64,000 nucleotides of DNA from NCBI RefSeq assembly GCF_003992065.1, contig NZ_RQUZ01000010.1, positions 1 through 64,000 of the forward strand. The letters run 5' to 3'. Below, piece by piece: positions 28,491-38,545 of the stretch (its first letter is position 1; every line of letters starts with the position of its first letter). The notes under the pieces are model-generated. The model was not told the origin of the DNA and searched no databases. It saw only the letters and a list, made by a program, of their open reading frames with translations. Source of the DNA: Veillonella seminalis (GTDB lineage Bacteria; Bacillota; Negativicutes; Veillonellales; Veillonellaceae). A program made the position numbers and the translations under genes.

Positions 28491-28775
28491 CTAACCTCTT
28501 TCTTTTAATAATTCAATTTCTTCAAATAAATCTGCAATGAGTTCCAACAATGCACCATTATCAATGGCGATTGTGTCGGGTTCTTCCTCGATAATTACAT
28601 CTTCTTCCGGGGGCGTTTCTTCTTTGGGTTTGATTTCACCATTTTTCAAAAAAATTGCGCTAATGTCATACGTAACATCAGTTTCTATGACCGTGTGTGT
28701 ATCATCATATGCTATTTGTTGCATGGTTGAACACACGCATTTACCATTATTGTCAAATATATAATACATACGCAC
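28491..28775 (-). CDS. Acidic tail-region protein, 94 aa
   Basis: Starts MRMYYIFDNNGKCVCSTMQQ, has a Glu/Pro-rich middle (EETPPEEDVIIEEEPD) and ends in a helix (LLELIADLFEEIELLKERG). It directly follows the tail-tip gene without a gap. No family is named; many phages encode a similar short acidic protein here. Confidence 0.6.
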   Translation of the reverse strand: MRMYYIFDNNGKCVCSTMQQIAYDDTHTVIETDVTYDISAIFLKNGEIKPKEETPPEEDVIIEEEPDTIAIDNGALLELIADLFEEIELLKERG

Positions 28776-31700
28776 CTACCATAAATTAACCATAGTTATT
28801 TCAAGTTCGAACGTATAAATAATAACGTTATTCCAAACTACACTATACGCAAATACTCGCCCTTCTTCTCGGCTTATATAAATCTGATACGGCCTATTAG
28901 GCTGGGATTCTCCGCTCGGCGGTAGCCCCGCTTTTGAATGGTCTGAATTGTAAATAAAACCAACTCCGCCATTTAATCGTAAGGAGCTATTAATCGGTAA
29001 ATATCCGTTTCTATAGCGTATTTGATTGATATTACTTGGCTTTCCGCCCGGCCAACTATCTCCGCGAATGCTCAAATCAGTATATCGTTCTAATGCCTCT
29101 CTTGTAGGGGGTATTGTTTCGGCGCCGGCGTACCTTCCGACGCCAAACCGATATACTTCTTGTCTAGTGTTCGGCACTATCTCGATTTTAAATATGGTTC
29201 GATTAATATCATAGCCAACCGGCAAATGAATATAATCGCCACTTCTAACTCGTTGTACTGTTATGTTAGCCGGTTTCAACTGCCTACCTTCTGAATACAC
29301 AGAGTTACCGTCAATTCGTGAACCTTTGATATTTACCCCTCTGATATTGCCATTTGCGTCAACTTGAAAACTACCGCTAGAGTTTTTTATGGTAGTACCG
29401 ATAATCGTACCACCTCGAACGGTGCCGATGTTGGCACTTATTGCACCGAGGTTGTCCACGCTTATTTTATCAGCGGTAACTGCCTTAGCTTGAATCATCT
29501 TGCGAGTGATGACGTTGTCATCAAATACGGTTTGTCCTGTTACATGGAGCATCTTTCCGTTAATTTGTACGCCCTCTTTCGAGAGGTTGATACTTGAAAT
29601 AATGTTGTCCTTGCTGACTTTTAACTGCAAGCCGTTATACAACTGAGTTATGGCACTATATCCGCTGTCTTTGGGGTTGCCTTTGAGTGCTGTAACAATC
29701 GAGGTAATGCGGTTATTAGCCTCGTCAATCTTGAGGCTTGCCCCTTGGGCGTCTTGTAATACCTCATCAAGTGATGAATCAAGCATATCACGAGTTATGC
29801 CGATTGATTTGATAGTTTCGGCATCTATGACTGCCTTAACTGATACAACTTCTTCGGCTGTCTGTTCGCCCTCCCCGAAGATGTCAACATAAGCACATTT
29901 TACAGTGTATACATCAGCCTCTAACGGTATAAATACTGCATTATTGGGATAAAAAACGGCGTTGCCATTGATATACACATTGACGCCCTTACAACTGCTA
30001 GGGATTGCCGGCACGCTGACCGATAAACCGCCAATAACGCTTTTAGCTTGTATGTATTCGGGCTTTTTAGGTGTCGGCACAGAATAATCAACCATAGCCG
30101 GCGCACTGTAGCCCTTGATAGGATTATGAGCATATAAGTAAATCGTGCCTTGTCGATTGGTGAGCGTGTCAGTGCTATAGGTTATATTATTACTGCGTCC
30201 TATTAGACCGTCATCGGCTCCGGCGTTCAAATCTGAACGCAACTCGTAAAAGTCTACATCAGCGTTTCTGACTTCTAACCAATTGAAATAAACCCTATCG
30301 CTAAATGATACGCTAAACCCTTGAGGCGTGTTTGGTTTTTCCGATTTCATAACTACCTGAATCGACTTAATGACACCCTGTGAATAGTTACCGTGTATGT
30401 CTTTGACTTGTACTCTTACATCATAGGTTTTACCGAGTTCACAACCGCTGATAATGACTTGACCGTTACCGTTACCGCCGTACTGCCATTGTCCGCCTTC
30501 ACGATACCACGCTTCGGCGGTGTCAAAACTTGTGATATTCGGCGGTGTATAGGTGGCCACAACGTCATAACTCTTTACCCCTTGCCCTAAATCATAGTAT
30601 TTAGTGTATAGCGTGAGATTGCTAACTTCGGGAATATAGTACGGCTTAATAGTATATTCAAACGCCTCAACATCGGCTAAATCTTGCTCTTGACCGCCAA
30701 AAATATTCATTGAGGTACATTTGATGTAAATCGTCTTGCCGATGTCCTCGGTTCGATAAGGGGCACGGAATAACGCCTCATCAAGTCTTACAATTTCTTC
30801 GCCTACATTATGAGATACGGCGGTAGTACCATATTGACCTCTAATAAGCCCCGACAATACATAATTGCCGTTGGCCTGTAGGGTTGCTGTTTCGTATGAC
30901 AAACACTCACCATTGAGCCAACATACAGTATTACCCCGTTCGGCGTCGATATGAGTGCCACTCTTTAATTCGCCGTATGACATCTTCACCGTGCAACTCG
31001 TTGCCGTGTCTGACAATCCACTTACTAATGAGCCAATGCGCGCCCTGTGATTTAACGTGCCTATTTGCTTGTAGGCGGTGCCCGAATCGGATACCCATAT
31101 ATTACAACCGCCCCAACTGTTCGGAGCCGTTACGGCCAATAATAACTCATCGCCGGCAATATCGCCCGGTGGTTGAATAACTGACAACTTGCTTATGCTT
31201 GGCGCCGGTTGATTGTAATCAACAAATGGCCGTTCATTCTCATGCACGTCGTATTTAGCCGGTGAATAGGTGCCCGGCGGTTTACCAACGGCGGTTATTT
31301 CGAGTTGCCCGTCGTTGGCTTCGTTCACCGCGGTAATAACAACAACTTGCTTGTTGAGTTGACATATCTCATCGGTTAACGTTACAAGGTCGCCCGGCTC
31401 TAATCGACAAAACGCCCAATCAAGCCTAAAAGTGTACTGATTCTTGGCATATAACTGCTTCATTGCGAGTTGTTCCGCTAAATACATCGCTCTCTTTTTG
31501 GTATACAAATAATGAGCCGTCTTAACGCTTGCCGGTCGTAGTCCGTTACGTTGTACATCGGCTACAACTTCAAACGATACGACTTCTTTCTCGTACGAGT
31601 TCGAGCGGTTAATAAACTCAACACTTGCTTGATTGTAGCACTCACTACTATCTTTGCGAGAATATAACACGAGTTGCCCGTCGGAGCCCGGTATTAAATC

Positions 31701-32513
31701 ATCAATGCCAAGGTCATATTTAATCTCTTTATTAGGGCTCCACGAGCCCACTGCCTCATCGGCAAGCGGTACAATTTTGAGTTTATTGTTACTCCAAAAA
31801 AGATAGGCGTTTGTCATATCCGCTATATCGTTGATGATTTGTTGAGCCTTTTGGGCGTTCATACTCGGCGGGGATGAGATAAGCAAATCAGCCGCCGCAC
31901 AATATCGGCGATAGTTGTCTAAGCCGTCAATTTGCACGTCGCCCATGCCGGCACTCTTAAGCACGTGAAGGATATAATCGGCGGGGTTGACGTCCACACC
32001 GTCGCCGGTGTTTAAAAGTTTACCTCGAACCTCGAAATTATAATTTGGTAAACTGCCTCGGTCACCTAAATCTACCACGCCGGCCATGTAGGCTAAGCCT
32101 GAATAAGGTAGTGCCTTTTCGGGGTGTTTCCCTACAACATACGGCCACGGAGATTGCCCACGCGATCCGCTGAATAGTGTTAGTTGGATGTTAGGATTCG
32201 GGTAATCAAAGACTTCCTTATCCACCCACACCTTGCCAACGCTTTGAATTGGACCCTCACATAAGGCAATAGCAGCCGCCACCGTATAAGTGTATGTTAT
32301 GTTGGTATGCTTAGCCCCGCCGCCCTTGCCGGCTCGCTGCGTTTGCTTGTGTTCGTGTGCTGTAAAATCATCCCAATAAATGACGTTGCCACTCACTCGG
32401 GTAGTCCCTAAAATATCGGGTACTACCTCACCATAAGAGGCACTATTAATTTGAAAATCGCCCAACTTATCGGCTCTTGTGGTGGTGCCTTTCCCACCGA
32501 ATAAAAAGCCCAT
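28776..32513 (-). CDS. Tail tip / host-specificity protein J-like
   Basis: 1245 residues. The N-terminal part has the lambda J-like segment (QINSASYGEVVPDILGTTRVSGNVIYW) and GGAKHTNITYTYTVAAAIALCEGPI. Later parts include FIRLDWAFCRLEPGDLVTL, fibronectin-like stretches, and a C-terminal collar with INGKMLHVTGQTVFDDNVIT and DNLGAISANIGTVRGGTI, which are common in central tail fibres. It forms the tail tip that contacts the cell. Its ATG overlaps the stop of the NlpC/P60 gene. This order (DUF2460, BR0599, NlpC/P60, J) matches long-tailed phages and gene transfer agents. Confidence 0.88.
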   Translation of the reverse strand: MGFLFGGKGTTTRADKLGDFQINSASYGEVVPDILGTTRVSGNVIYWDDFTAHEHKQTQRAGKGGGAKHTNITYTYTVAAAIALCEGPIQSVGKVWVDKEVFDYPNPNIQLTLFSGSRGQSPWPYVVGKHPEKALPYSGLAYMAGVVDLGDRGSLPNYNFEVRGKLLNTGDGVDVNPADYILHVLKSAGMGDVQIDGLDNYRRYCAAADLLISSPPSMNAQKAQQIINDIADMTNAYLFWSNNKLKIVPLADEAVGSWSPNKEIKYDLGIDDLIPGSDGQLVLYSRKDSSECYNQASVEFINRSNSYEKEVVSFEVVADVQRNGLRPASVKTAHYLYTKKRAMYLAEQLAMKQLYAKNQYTFRLDWAFCRLEPGDLVTLTDEICQLNKQVVVITAVNEANDGQLEITAVGKPPGTYSPAKYDVHENERPFVDYNQPAPSISKLSVIQPPGDIAGDELLLAVTAPNSWGGCNIWVSDSGTAYKQIGTLNHRARIGSLVSGLSDTATSCTVKMSYGELKSGTHIDAERGNTVCWLNGECLSYETATLQANGNYVLSGLIRGQYGTTAVSHNVGEEIVRLDEALFRAPYRTEDIGKTIYIKCTSMNIFGGQEQDLADVEAFEYTIKPYYIPEVSNLTLYTKYYDLGQGVKSYDVVATYTPPNITSFDTAEAWYREGGQWQYGGNGNGQVIISGCELGKTYDVRVQVKDIHGNYSQGVIKSIQVVMKSEKPNTPQGFSVSFSDRVYFNWLEVRNADVDFYELRSDLNAGADDGLIGRSNNITYSTDTLTNRQGTIYLYAHNPIKGYSAPAMVDYSVPTPKKPEYIQAKSVIGGLSVSVPAIPSSCKGVNVYINGNAVFYPNNAVFIPLEADVYTVKCAYVDIFGEGEQTAEEVVSVKAVIDAETIKSIGITRDMLDSSLDEVLQDAQGASLKIDEANNRITSIVTALKGNPKDSGYSAITQLYNGLQLKVSKDNIISSINLSKEGVQINGKMLHVTGQTVFDDNVITRKMIQAKAVTADKISVDNLGAISANIGTVRGGTIIGTTIKNSSGSFQVDANGNIRGVNIKGSRIDGNSVYSEGRQLKPANITVQRVRSGDYIHLPVGYDINRTIFKIEIVPNTRQEVYRFGVGRYAGAETIPPTREALERYTDLSIRGDSWPGGKPSNINQIRYRNGYLPINSSLRLNGGVGFIYNSDHSKAGLPPSGESQPNRPYQIYISREEGRVFAYSVVWNNVIIYTFELEITMVNLW

Positions 32514-32959
32514 TAGGTTTCCCCCTTTCCGAATCTGTAAATATGTCTTAACCGGTGCCGGCCTTTTGCATCGTAAAATAGCACATCATCGAGTTTCGAT
32601 AAAATCACGCCTTGGTCTACAAATGCATGAGCAACTACATCAGGAGCAACTAATATAGCCCCATGACTGACACAACGCCCGTATTGATATAACAGAAAAT
32701 CGCCTATCTGCGGACTATCCACCTCATAAGCGATTTTTTTGATGTGTTTTATAAATTTTTCCTCTGACCTGTGCAAGTGCCACTCATTTGAGTATTGTTC
32801 AATTCTGATGTCGCCCTCATGCAAAAGCCCGGATTCGAGCAATACCCCTAAAATCAAGTGGGCACAATCAACACCACGCCCTTTTACCATTGCATAGTTC
32901 AAATAGGGCGTGCCTACCCATGAAAGGGCGGTTTTTGCTATTAATTCGCCCTGTTTCAT
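32513..32959 (-). CDS. NlpC/P60 tail peptidase (lambda K-like)
   Basis: 148 residues with the catalytic triad of NlpC/P60 cysteine peptidases: Cys32 in GVDCAHL, His100 in CVSHGAILV and His112 in VVAHAFV. It probably cleaves peptidoglycan peptides during DNA entry and is carried at the tail tip. Stop and start codons overlap with both neighbours, showing tight coupling. Confidence 0.88.
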   Translation of the reverse strand: MKQGELIAKTALSWVGTPYLNYAMVKGRGVDCAHLILGVLLESGLLHEGDIRIEQYSNEWHLHRSEEKFIKHIKKIAYEVDSPQIGDFLLYQYGRCVSHGAILVAPDVVAHAFVDQGVILSKLDDVLFYDAKGRHRLRHIYRFGKGET

Positions 32960-33804
32960 CGTATGGATTCCTTTAGTGGCACATATGGCGTTGCCCTGTT
33001 GCGATTAAAGTTGTTGAATTTGCTTCGGCACGTTTGAGGGGTTTTGTCGCAACCCGGATAGATATAGCACTCACTGCCTACCTGCGGGTGAGCGTCGGAT
33101 GCACACATAAACATGATGCGATTGTTGTTGCTACGCATGATTTGTGTTACTTGCCCAACGAGTGCACCGTCGAGCCATTCAATGCCGCCGGCGTCATAGT
33201 AGCCATTACTAAATGACGTATTAAATATGACTGTGTGAGCATCGATAACGCTTGTTACCCTTACTCTTTTGCGGTATTTGTTAATATCAACGCCACAATC
33301 GGTGTCATAAATGCAATACGGGCACTGCGGATAGTAACGCCGAATAGGGTATTCAACATTTAACTTTTGTACTGTCGATTTAACATCAAGTTGCAACGTC
33401 AAGCCGCCGCCCTTCTTGACCTCGACAATGCCCTCAAATAGGTCAACGGCGTCAATGACGCCTTTATCACTAAAAAACGCTCTGCGGAGCTTAAGAGTGG
33501 CCCCGTCAAAACCGCCATTATGAGCCACTGCCATAATAGGCACGCCGCCGATTTTATCGTCGAGAGTACAGTTAATTGTTACAGTTAACTTGTCCACTGA
33601 CACCGTTGAGCTTGTCTTGATTTGATTGCGTGTAATAATCGGGCCGTTTGAGCGGTATGTTTTGCCGCCGAGCTTAACATCGAGGTCAGTAACCGCCCAA
33701 TAATATGCCACGCCGCTCTTTAAAACAAGCTCATACAAGTCACAGCTTAAAAAGGACTTTTCATTATTTAGATGTGCTGATAGTGTTTCGCTTACTGATT
33801 TCAT
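32956..33804 (-). CDS. Phage BR0599-family / DUF2163 tail protein
   Basis: 282 residues. The N-terminal half (SETLSAHLNNEKSFLSCDLY, then YYWAVTDLDVKLGGKTYRS) matches DUF2163. The C-terminal half has the cysteine-rich signature YPQCPYCIYDTDCGVD followed by CDKTPQTCRSKF typical of BR0599, suggesting a metal or Fe-S site. It is a minor tail/baseplate hub protein. Confidence 0.8.
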   Translation of the reverse strand: MKSVSETLSAHLNNEKSFLSCDLYELVLKSGVAYYWAVTDLDVKLGGKTYRSNGPIITRNQIKTSSTVSVDKLTVTINCTLDDKIGGVPIMAVAHNGGFDGATLKLRRAFFSDKGVIDAVDLFEGIVEVKKGGGLTLQLDVKSTVQKLNVEYPIRRYYPQCPYCIYDTDCGVDINKYRKRVRVTSVIDAHTVIFNTSFSNGYYDAGGIEWLDGALVGQVTQIMRSNNNRIMFMCASDAHPQVGSECYIYPGCDKTPQTCRSKFNNFNRNRATPYVPLKESIR

Positions 33805-34367
33805 TGCACTGTCACCAACTTCATAGATTTTGATTTATAAATATTCTTATATACGAGTTCGGCGGTAAATTCGTCGCCGCTTAGCCTTACCTTCCAATAA
33901 TAAGTATAATCGGCGGTAATAACTGCGGTAGGGCTTACCGTTGCACTTGTTGTAATCATACCCTTGTCAATATTGGCAATGCTTATCGGCTTGCCATCAG
34001 CGTATAAGGTAACGTTTTCTATATGCTCCACCGGCTCAAGATAACCGCCAAAGTTTCGCACAGCTTGCCATTTACCTTCTACCCCGGTGCCGAGAGTTAT
34101 GCCCTTTTCTTCATAATCTTCGGGGTCGAGCCACAAGAACGGCTCATGACCGCCCTTGATTGACGCAAAAAAGCCCATAATCTCATGGTATTGTTCAGGT
34201 GTTAAATAAGCAAATGCCGTTGTAATCGTATATTGAGGGCGTTGCCAAGTGGTGAGGGTGCGGATTTTGCCGGAGCCCGAAGTCTTGACTATCGTATTCC
34301 ACTTTTGGGATTTAGTCGATTTCCATTCAAGCGACTTAATCGCCGGGAATTTCTTAATCATCACCAC
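33801..34367 (-). CDS. DUF2460-type minor tail protein
   Basis: 188 residues; ATG overlaps the tape measure stop. Recognisable features are LEWKSTKSQKWNTIVKTSGSG, RPQYTITTAFAYLTPEQYHEIMGFF and EPFLWLDPEDY, matching distal-tail proteins of the DUF2460 type. It sits between tape measure and BR0599 protein and should form the distal tail ring. Confidence 0.75.
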   Translation of the reverse strand: MVMIKKFPAIKSLEWKSTKSQKWNTIVKTSGSGKIRTLTTWQRPQYTITTAFAYLTPEQYHEIMGFFASIKGGHEPFLWLDPEDYEEKGITLGTGVEGKWQAVRNFGGYLEPVEHIENVTLYADGKPISIANIDKGMITTSATVSPTAVITADYTYYWKVRLSGDEFTAELVYKNIYKSKSMKLVTVQ

Positions 34368-37300
34368 ACCCCCGTCTCCGCTGTAAATTCTCTGTTACCG
34401 TCATATAAATATTGCTTAATCACTTGGCCACCTTTGGCGCCTAACCAAGAAGAGAATGAATCGGCGTCCATGGCACTAACATTAAGAATAATATTACCGC
34501 CACCTCTATCACTTCTAGCGATACCTTCGCCGATTTCGCCGTAAACCTTTTCATTGAGAGGTAAAACCGCTTCGGGATATTGCCCCTCGCCAATCATGGC
34601 GACTGTTGGACCGTACGCATAGCCACCCGATGCCATTAAGTGCATATTGCCAAAACCGCTAAGCGAGCGAGTATCAACTTTGCCAAATGAGCCACCGGTT
34701 GCGTTAGATGTAACTGAGCCCATGCCTTTGGCTGCCATATAAGCTGCCATACCGACGGTAGCACTTGCCCCGAATGTAGCCATTGCCATTTCTTGGGCTA
34801 ATTGTTGCCATGTCGGAATAGCAGCCGCCGCCATAGCGGACTGTTGACTCATCATCAACTTGCCGAATAAGGCTTGTTTTAACTGCGCCGCGATCATTTG
34901 AGCCACCATATCGGCTGCACTCTTAATAATTGCCTTGCCAAGGTTTTGAAACGCCGTTACAAGCGAAGTAGTGCCTTGCAAAATGCCACTAATGCTATCT
35001 TGCAAGGAATCAATCGCCGCAAGGCTTGTATTTCTCATCACATCTTGAGCGTCCATATGCGACGCCTTGGTTGCTTCGAGATATTCGTTCATGTATTCTT
35101 TTTGACGCTCGTAAGACTGCACTCGCTCAAACTCTTCACTTTCTAACATCGCTCTAAACGCTTCAATGTGCTGTGCATTCATCACCACGTCGAGGTCAGC
35201 CATGAAGTCCTTGCCTTGTGCCCGAATTTCATTGATTTGACGTTGCATATCTTGATTTACTGCAACAATCTGCGCCGCTCTCTGTTCGGCGAGTGAAATG
35301 CTATTGCCATCATCGGAGAGCGTGTAACTCATGCCTTTGGCGTTCATGCTGTCGATAAACGCTTGCTTTTGGCGTGTATTCCAACCGGCAAACTTGTCCT
35401 CTAATTCGTCAAAATGGTCGTTGATTGCATTTATCGCCTTTTCCGATTCGTTTGCCAAATCACCGAATAACTTAGCCGAGCCTTCAAGCCCTTTCAGCGT
35501 TATCATTTCGTTCATATCAACAGCCAAGTCTCTGACAAGGTTCTGCACTTCACGAATAGCATTCGCTTCTTCTCTGAGAGCGTCAAGGCGTTTTTTGGCG
35601 TACATTTCATTCAGGCGTGTCAAATCCTCGGTATAATGCTCATTGTTCCCTTTGGATTCGTTGAGTTTTTCGAGTTCCTCTTGATACCACTTATCGACTA
35701 ACTTATCGCGTGTGGCAAACATGTCGAGCCATTCTTTCTCAATGGCGTCATGTACTCTCTTAGCGTCCTCGACAGCCTTTTGAGCTCTACCTGCTCCGCC
35801 TCGGCCACCTTTAGCCCCTTCGGCTTTGCCTGCCGGCACGCCACCGCCTCCGCCATATTCCGGAGCAACAGCGATACTCGGGTTAAGCACTGTATCAGCA
35901 ATGCCTTTCAGTGCTTTTTCAGTATTATTGGCAAAGTCCTCAGCTGCTTGCGGATCGATTTTAGCTATTTCACTCATTTGCTTGTAATCAAAACCGAATA
36001 ACTTACCGACTTTATCCCCGACTACATTAAGCCCTTTAATTAAACCATTTAAAAGGTCAATCGCTTGATTTACACCCCAAGCTACTGTATGTACAATTGT
36101 ATTAAATACTTTAGATATTGTCGCTTTGAACCCGTTAGCAGAGATTTCAGAGGCTGCAAAAGCTGTACCTAACGTCACTAACGCCCCAATAAATAAAGCA
36201 ATAGGGTTAGCCGCAATAATCGCATTTAATACCGCCATAGTACCGCTCATAACGGCTGTAGCCGCACTACTCGCTAACGATGCCACGCGAGCCGCCGCCA
36301 ATCGTGCAGTATTAATCAATAACGCCGCGTTATAAGCACCCATGAGGGCAAGTCCTATCACTTGCACGCCATTCCATGCTAATTGTGCTACTCTAAGCGT
36401 GCCCATAACAACCGCCACGGCACCTTTGCGAGCCATATTAACAGCCCATGCCGCCGTTTCGGCGACTACCGCCGCAATTGTCTTATAAGTTGACGCACTC
36501 AATAGTAACTGTGCCGCCATTAATGTACCATAAACAGTGCCTACAATCACCATAGCACCATAATGCACTATAGCCGCCGCCGTAGTCTTTACAATGCCTG
36601 CTGTTGTTGTCGCCCAACTTACGACTGCCTTGCTCGCCATAATCGTAAAATTATTACCGGCTAAAAGGGCATACGTTGCCACGCCTAAGAGTGCCGACGT
36701 TATCATAGGGAATGCACCGGCAACACCTGTAATAATCGACAATAAGCTTTCGGTTTGCTCAATACTAAATGTTGTCATTGCGGCAAAATTAGAAAACGCT
36801 ACCGAAATAATATCAATCGCAACAGTAGCGACACCTGCCATAACGGTAAAACTTTGCGATATACCCTCAATAAGAGAGGTAAACCCGTCGCTTGATGCCA
36901 AACTACTGATACGGGCCAACACAGTATCAAACGACGCTAAAAAGTCGCCTTTTAGCCGTTGCCCGATATCGGCAAAGGTCATAGGCAAACTGGCAAACTT
37001 TTGATTTGTCTCCTCTGCCGATTTTGCAACAGCATTCTTGATAACATCGGCGGTAATAAGCCCTTCGGCTGACATATCGCGCAATGTGCCAACGGTTACG
37101 CCCATTTCTTTGGCTATTGATTGAGCCAATAACGGCGCATTTTCCATGATTGACCTAAATTCGTCGCCTTGCAAGCGTCCGGCCGCCATGGCTTGGGTTA
37201 ACTGATACATGCCGGCTGTCTGCTCTTGAATCGACGCTCCGCCGAGCTTAAACTGCTTATTTAACTGTTCGGCGAAAAAGATAGTTTCATCCGTACTACT

Positions 37301-37795
37301 GAATGCGTCTTTTGCCAATATGCCAAGTTTTGCGACTGTATTCGCCATATCCGAATAACTGCCACGAGACGCATTCGCCGCCGTGTGGATTTTGCCCAAT
37401 AATTCGGCTTGCGTTTGTTGCCCGTCATTAATTAAATCTAACCGAGACCGAACGAGTGCCATGGCATCGGCGGTATCTCGCACTTTCTTGCCAAATTCTA
37501 CAATTTTAGAAACGGCAAAGCCGGCAGCAACTGCCGCGCCAAGGGGACCCGTTGCCGCAACAACATTAGAAATGCCACTCCCAACGCCTTTGAAACTATT
37601 CTTTAAATTGTTGAGCGCTGTTGTCGCTCGATTCGCCGCCCCTTGCATGCCGTTGCCAAGGGTTGCACTAATCTTACTTACTGCCGAGCCCGTTGCCTGT
37701 GGTAACGCGCTTAAGCTTTGTTTTAACCGATTAACCGCCGCCGTTGCACTTGATCCGTCAGCCGTAATCGTTACCGCAATTCGAGTATCAGCCAT
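34361..37795 (-). CDS. Tape measure protein
   Basis: 1144 residues from the ATG after AAGGAGGTGAGGCAC. The N-terminal third has the tape-measure core (GEFRSIMENAPLLAQSIAKEMGV-like segment with GRLQGDEF). A central hydrophobic stretch with several spans (about 320-560, rich in Ala) is followed by long helical regions and a Gly-rich linker (EYGGGGGVPAG). The C-terminus includes GGYAYGPTVAMIGEGQYPEAV, common in tape measures. The length would predict a tail of roughly 170 nm at 1.5 A per residue (inference). Confidence 0.9.
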   Translation of the reverse strand: MADTRIAVTITADGSSATAAVNRLKQSLSALPQATGSAVSKISATLGNGMQGAANRATTALNNLKNSFKGVGSGISNVVAATGPLGAAVAAGFAVSKIVEFGKKVRDTADAMALVRSRLDLINDGQQTQAELLGKIHTAANASRGSYSDMANTVAKLGILAKDAFSSTDETIFFAEQLNKQFKLGGASIQEQTAGMYQLTQAMAAGRLQGDEFRSIMENAPLLAQSIAKEMGVTVGTLRDMSAEGLITADVIKNAVAKSAEETNQKFASLPMTFADIGQRLKGDFLASFDTVLARISSLASSDGFTSLIEGISQSFTVMAGVATVAIDIISVAFSNFAAMTTFSIEQTESLLSIITGVAGAFPMITSALLGVATYALLAGNNFTIMASKAVVSWATTTAGIVKTTAAAIVHYGAMVIVGTVYGTLMAAQLLLSASTYKTIAAVVAETAAWAVNMARKGAVAVVMGTLRVAQLAWNGVQVIGLALMGAYNAALLINTARLAAARVASLASSAATAVMSGTMAVLNAIIAANPIALFIGALVTLGTAFAASEISANGFKATISKVFNTIVHTVAWGVNQAIDLLNGLIKGLNVVGDKVGKLFGFDYKQMSEIAKIDPQAAEDFANNTEKALKGIADTVLNPSIAVAPEYGGGGGVPAGKAEGAKGGRGGAGRAQKAVEDAKRVHDAIEKEWLDMFATRDKLVDKWYQEELEKLNESKGNNEHYTEDLTRLNEMYAKKRLDALREEANAIREVQNLVRDLAVDMNEMITLKGLEGSAKLFGDLANESEKAINAINDHFDELEDKFAGWNTRQKQAFIDSMNAKGMSYTLSDDGNSISLAEQRAAQIVAVNQDMQRQINEIRAQGKDFMADLDVVMNAQHIEAFRAMLESEEFERVQSYERQKEYMNEYLEATKASHMDAQDVMRNTSLAAIDSLQDSISGILQGTTSLVTAFQNLGKAIIKSAADMVAQMIAAQLKQALFGKLMMSQQSAMAAAAIPTWQQLAQEMAMATFGASATVGMAAYMAAKGMGSVTSNATGGSFGKVDTRSLSGFGNMHLMASGGYAYGPTVAMIGEGQYPEAVLPLNEKVYGEIGEGIARSDRGGGNIILNVSAMDADSFSSWLGAKGGQVIKQYLYDGNREFTAETGVW

Positions 37796-38135
37796 GTGCC
37801 TCACCTCCTTCGGCTATCCATTCTCTAAGAAATTCTTCTTCTTCTTGTTTCCGCTCTTTAGTTGTTTTCGGATGCAACTGCTTCATGATGTCGCTTATTT
37901 TAATTCGACCGCTAGCCTTTAAATGTACATTCGTTGCCATAGTGAAGAAATAGGCAAGGCGTGCGTCAATTTCTTTTGACCGTGCCTCATATCCTTCGCA
38001 CATCAAATCAAACTCACGAGGCGTTAATTCTTCAAATTCCCACGGCTTCAAATTCAACACGCCATAAGCGATAGTTTCAGCCTTTCGCACCCACTGTCTA
38101 AATGATAGGGGCTTTTCGCCCCGTTTCAGTTTTTT
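37788..38135 (-). CDS. Tail assembly chaperone T part, read by -1 frameshift
   Basis: This frame lies -1 to the chaperone gene ending at 38126 and stays open upstream through the slippery site, so it needs no start of its own. Its residues after the slip read KKLKRGEKPLSFRQWVRKAE and end in a charged tail (EEEEFLREWIAEGGEAHG). The fusion with the upstream 119-aa protein would be 232 residues. A possible internal GTG start at 38090 has no ribosome site. The stop overlaps the tape measure start, as in lambda-like G/GT systems, where the T part binds the tape measure. Confidence 0.82.
   Translation of the reverse strand, partial: KKLKRGEKPLSFRQWVRKAETIAYGVLNLKPWEFEELTPREFDLMCEGYEARSKEIDARLAYFFTMATNVHLKASGRIKISDIMKQLHPKTTKERKQEEEEFLREWIAEGGEAHG
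38108..38135 (-). other. Programmed -1 ribosomal frameshift site
   Basis: On the minus strand the heptamer A AAA AAC (38129-38135) is in the correct phase just before the TGA of the chaperone gene. After a 6-nt spacer comes a perfect GGGGC/GCCCC hairpin with a GAAAA loop (38108-38122). Slippery sequence, spacer and stimulator all match the textbook bacterial/phage arrangement. Confidence 0.88.
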
Positions 38136-38485
38136 ACTTCTTCGTTGTCGCTTTCAACTGCTTCATCCGGGAACGCCATAGCATAGGCTTTCTTACCTAA
38201 TAACCCGCTACCGATTAAGGCTTTCAAAACCACGGTAGAAAGTTCATCAAATGTTACGCCTTCTTCTAAGAGTTCGTCAATGCGATTAGCGTACCAATTC
38301 GGCGTCTGTCGTTGCTCGTGAGCCAACCCGATAGAAAAGGCGTGCAAGAGTTCAGTTAAGCCCGGCACGGTTGTGATTAATTCCATAGCCTTGACGCCGA
38401 TTGCCTGCTCTAATTGTGCTAATCTTGAGATGTTGAAATAGATATATTGACCTTGCCCGAAGTAATTACATTCGATTTTTTTCAT
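38126..38485 (-). CDS. Tail assembly chaperone (G part)
   Basis: 119 residues starting MKKIECNYFGQGQYIYFNIS. It is mostly helical (LAQLEQAIGVKAMELITTVPG, then NWYANRIDELLEEGVTFDEL) and ends in an acidic tail EAVESDNEEVKN. It lies between tail tube and tape measure, the invariant place for tail chaperones. Its last codons form the slippery site, so a fraction of ribosomes should make the longer GT-type product. Confidence 0.8.
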   Translation of the reverse strand: MKKIECNYFGQGQYIYFNISRLAQLEQAIGVKAMELITTVPGLTELLHAFSIGLAHEQRQTPNWYANRIDELLEEGVTFDELSTVVLKALIGSGLLGKKAYAMAFPDEAVESDNEEVKN

Positions 38486-38508
38486 ACTTAAAACCTCCTA
38501 AAAAAGAG

Positions 38509-38534
38509 GCTGACCGACATTATAGCCGGTCAGC
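38509..38534 (-). terminator. Terminator after the major tail gene
   Basis: GCTGACCG/CGGTCAGC stem followed on the minus strand by CTCTTTTTTAG. It probably lowers expression of downstream tail genes relative to the tail tube. Confidence 0.75.
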
Positions 38535-38545
38535 ATTATATACAT

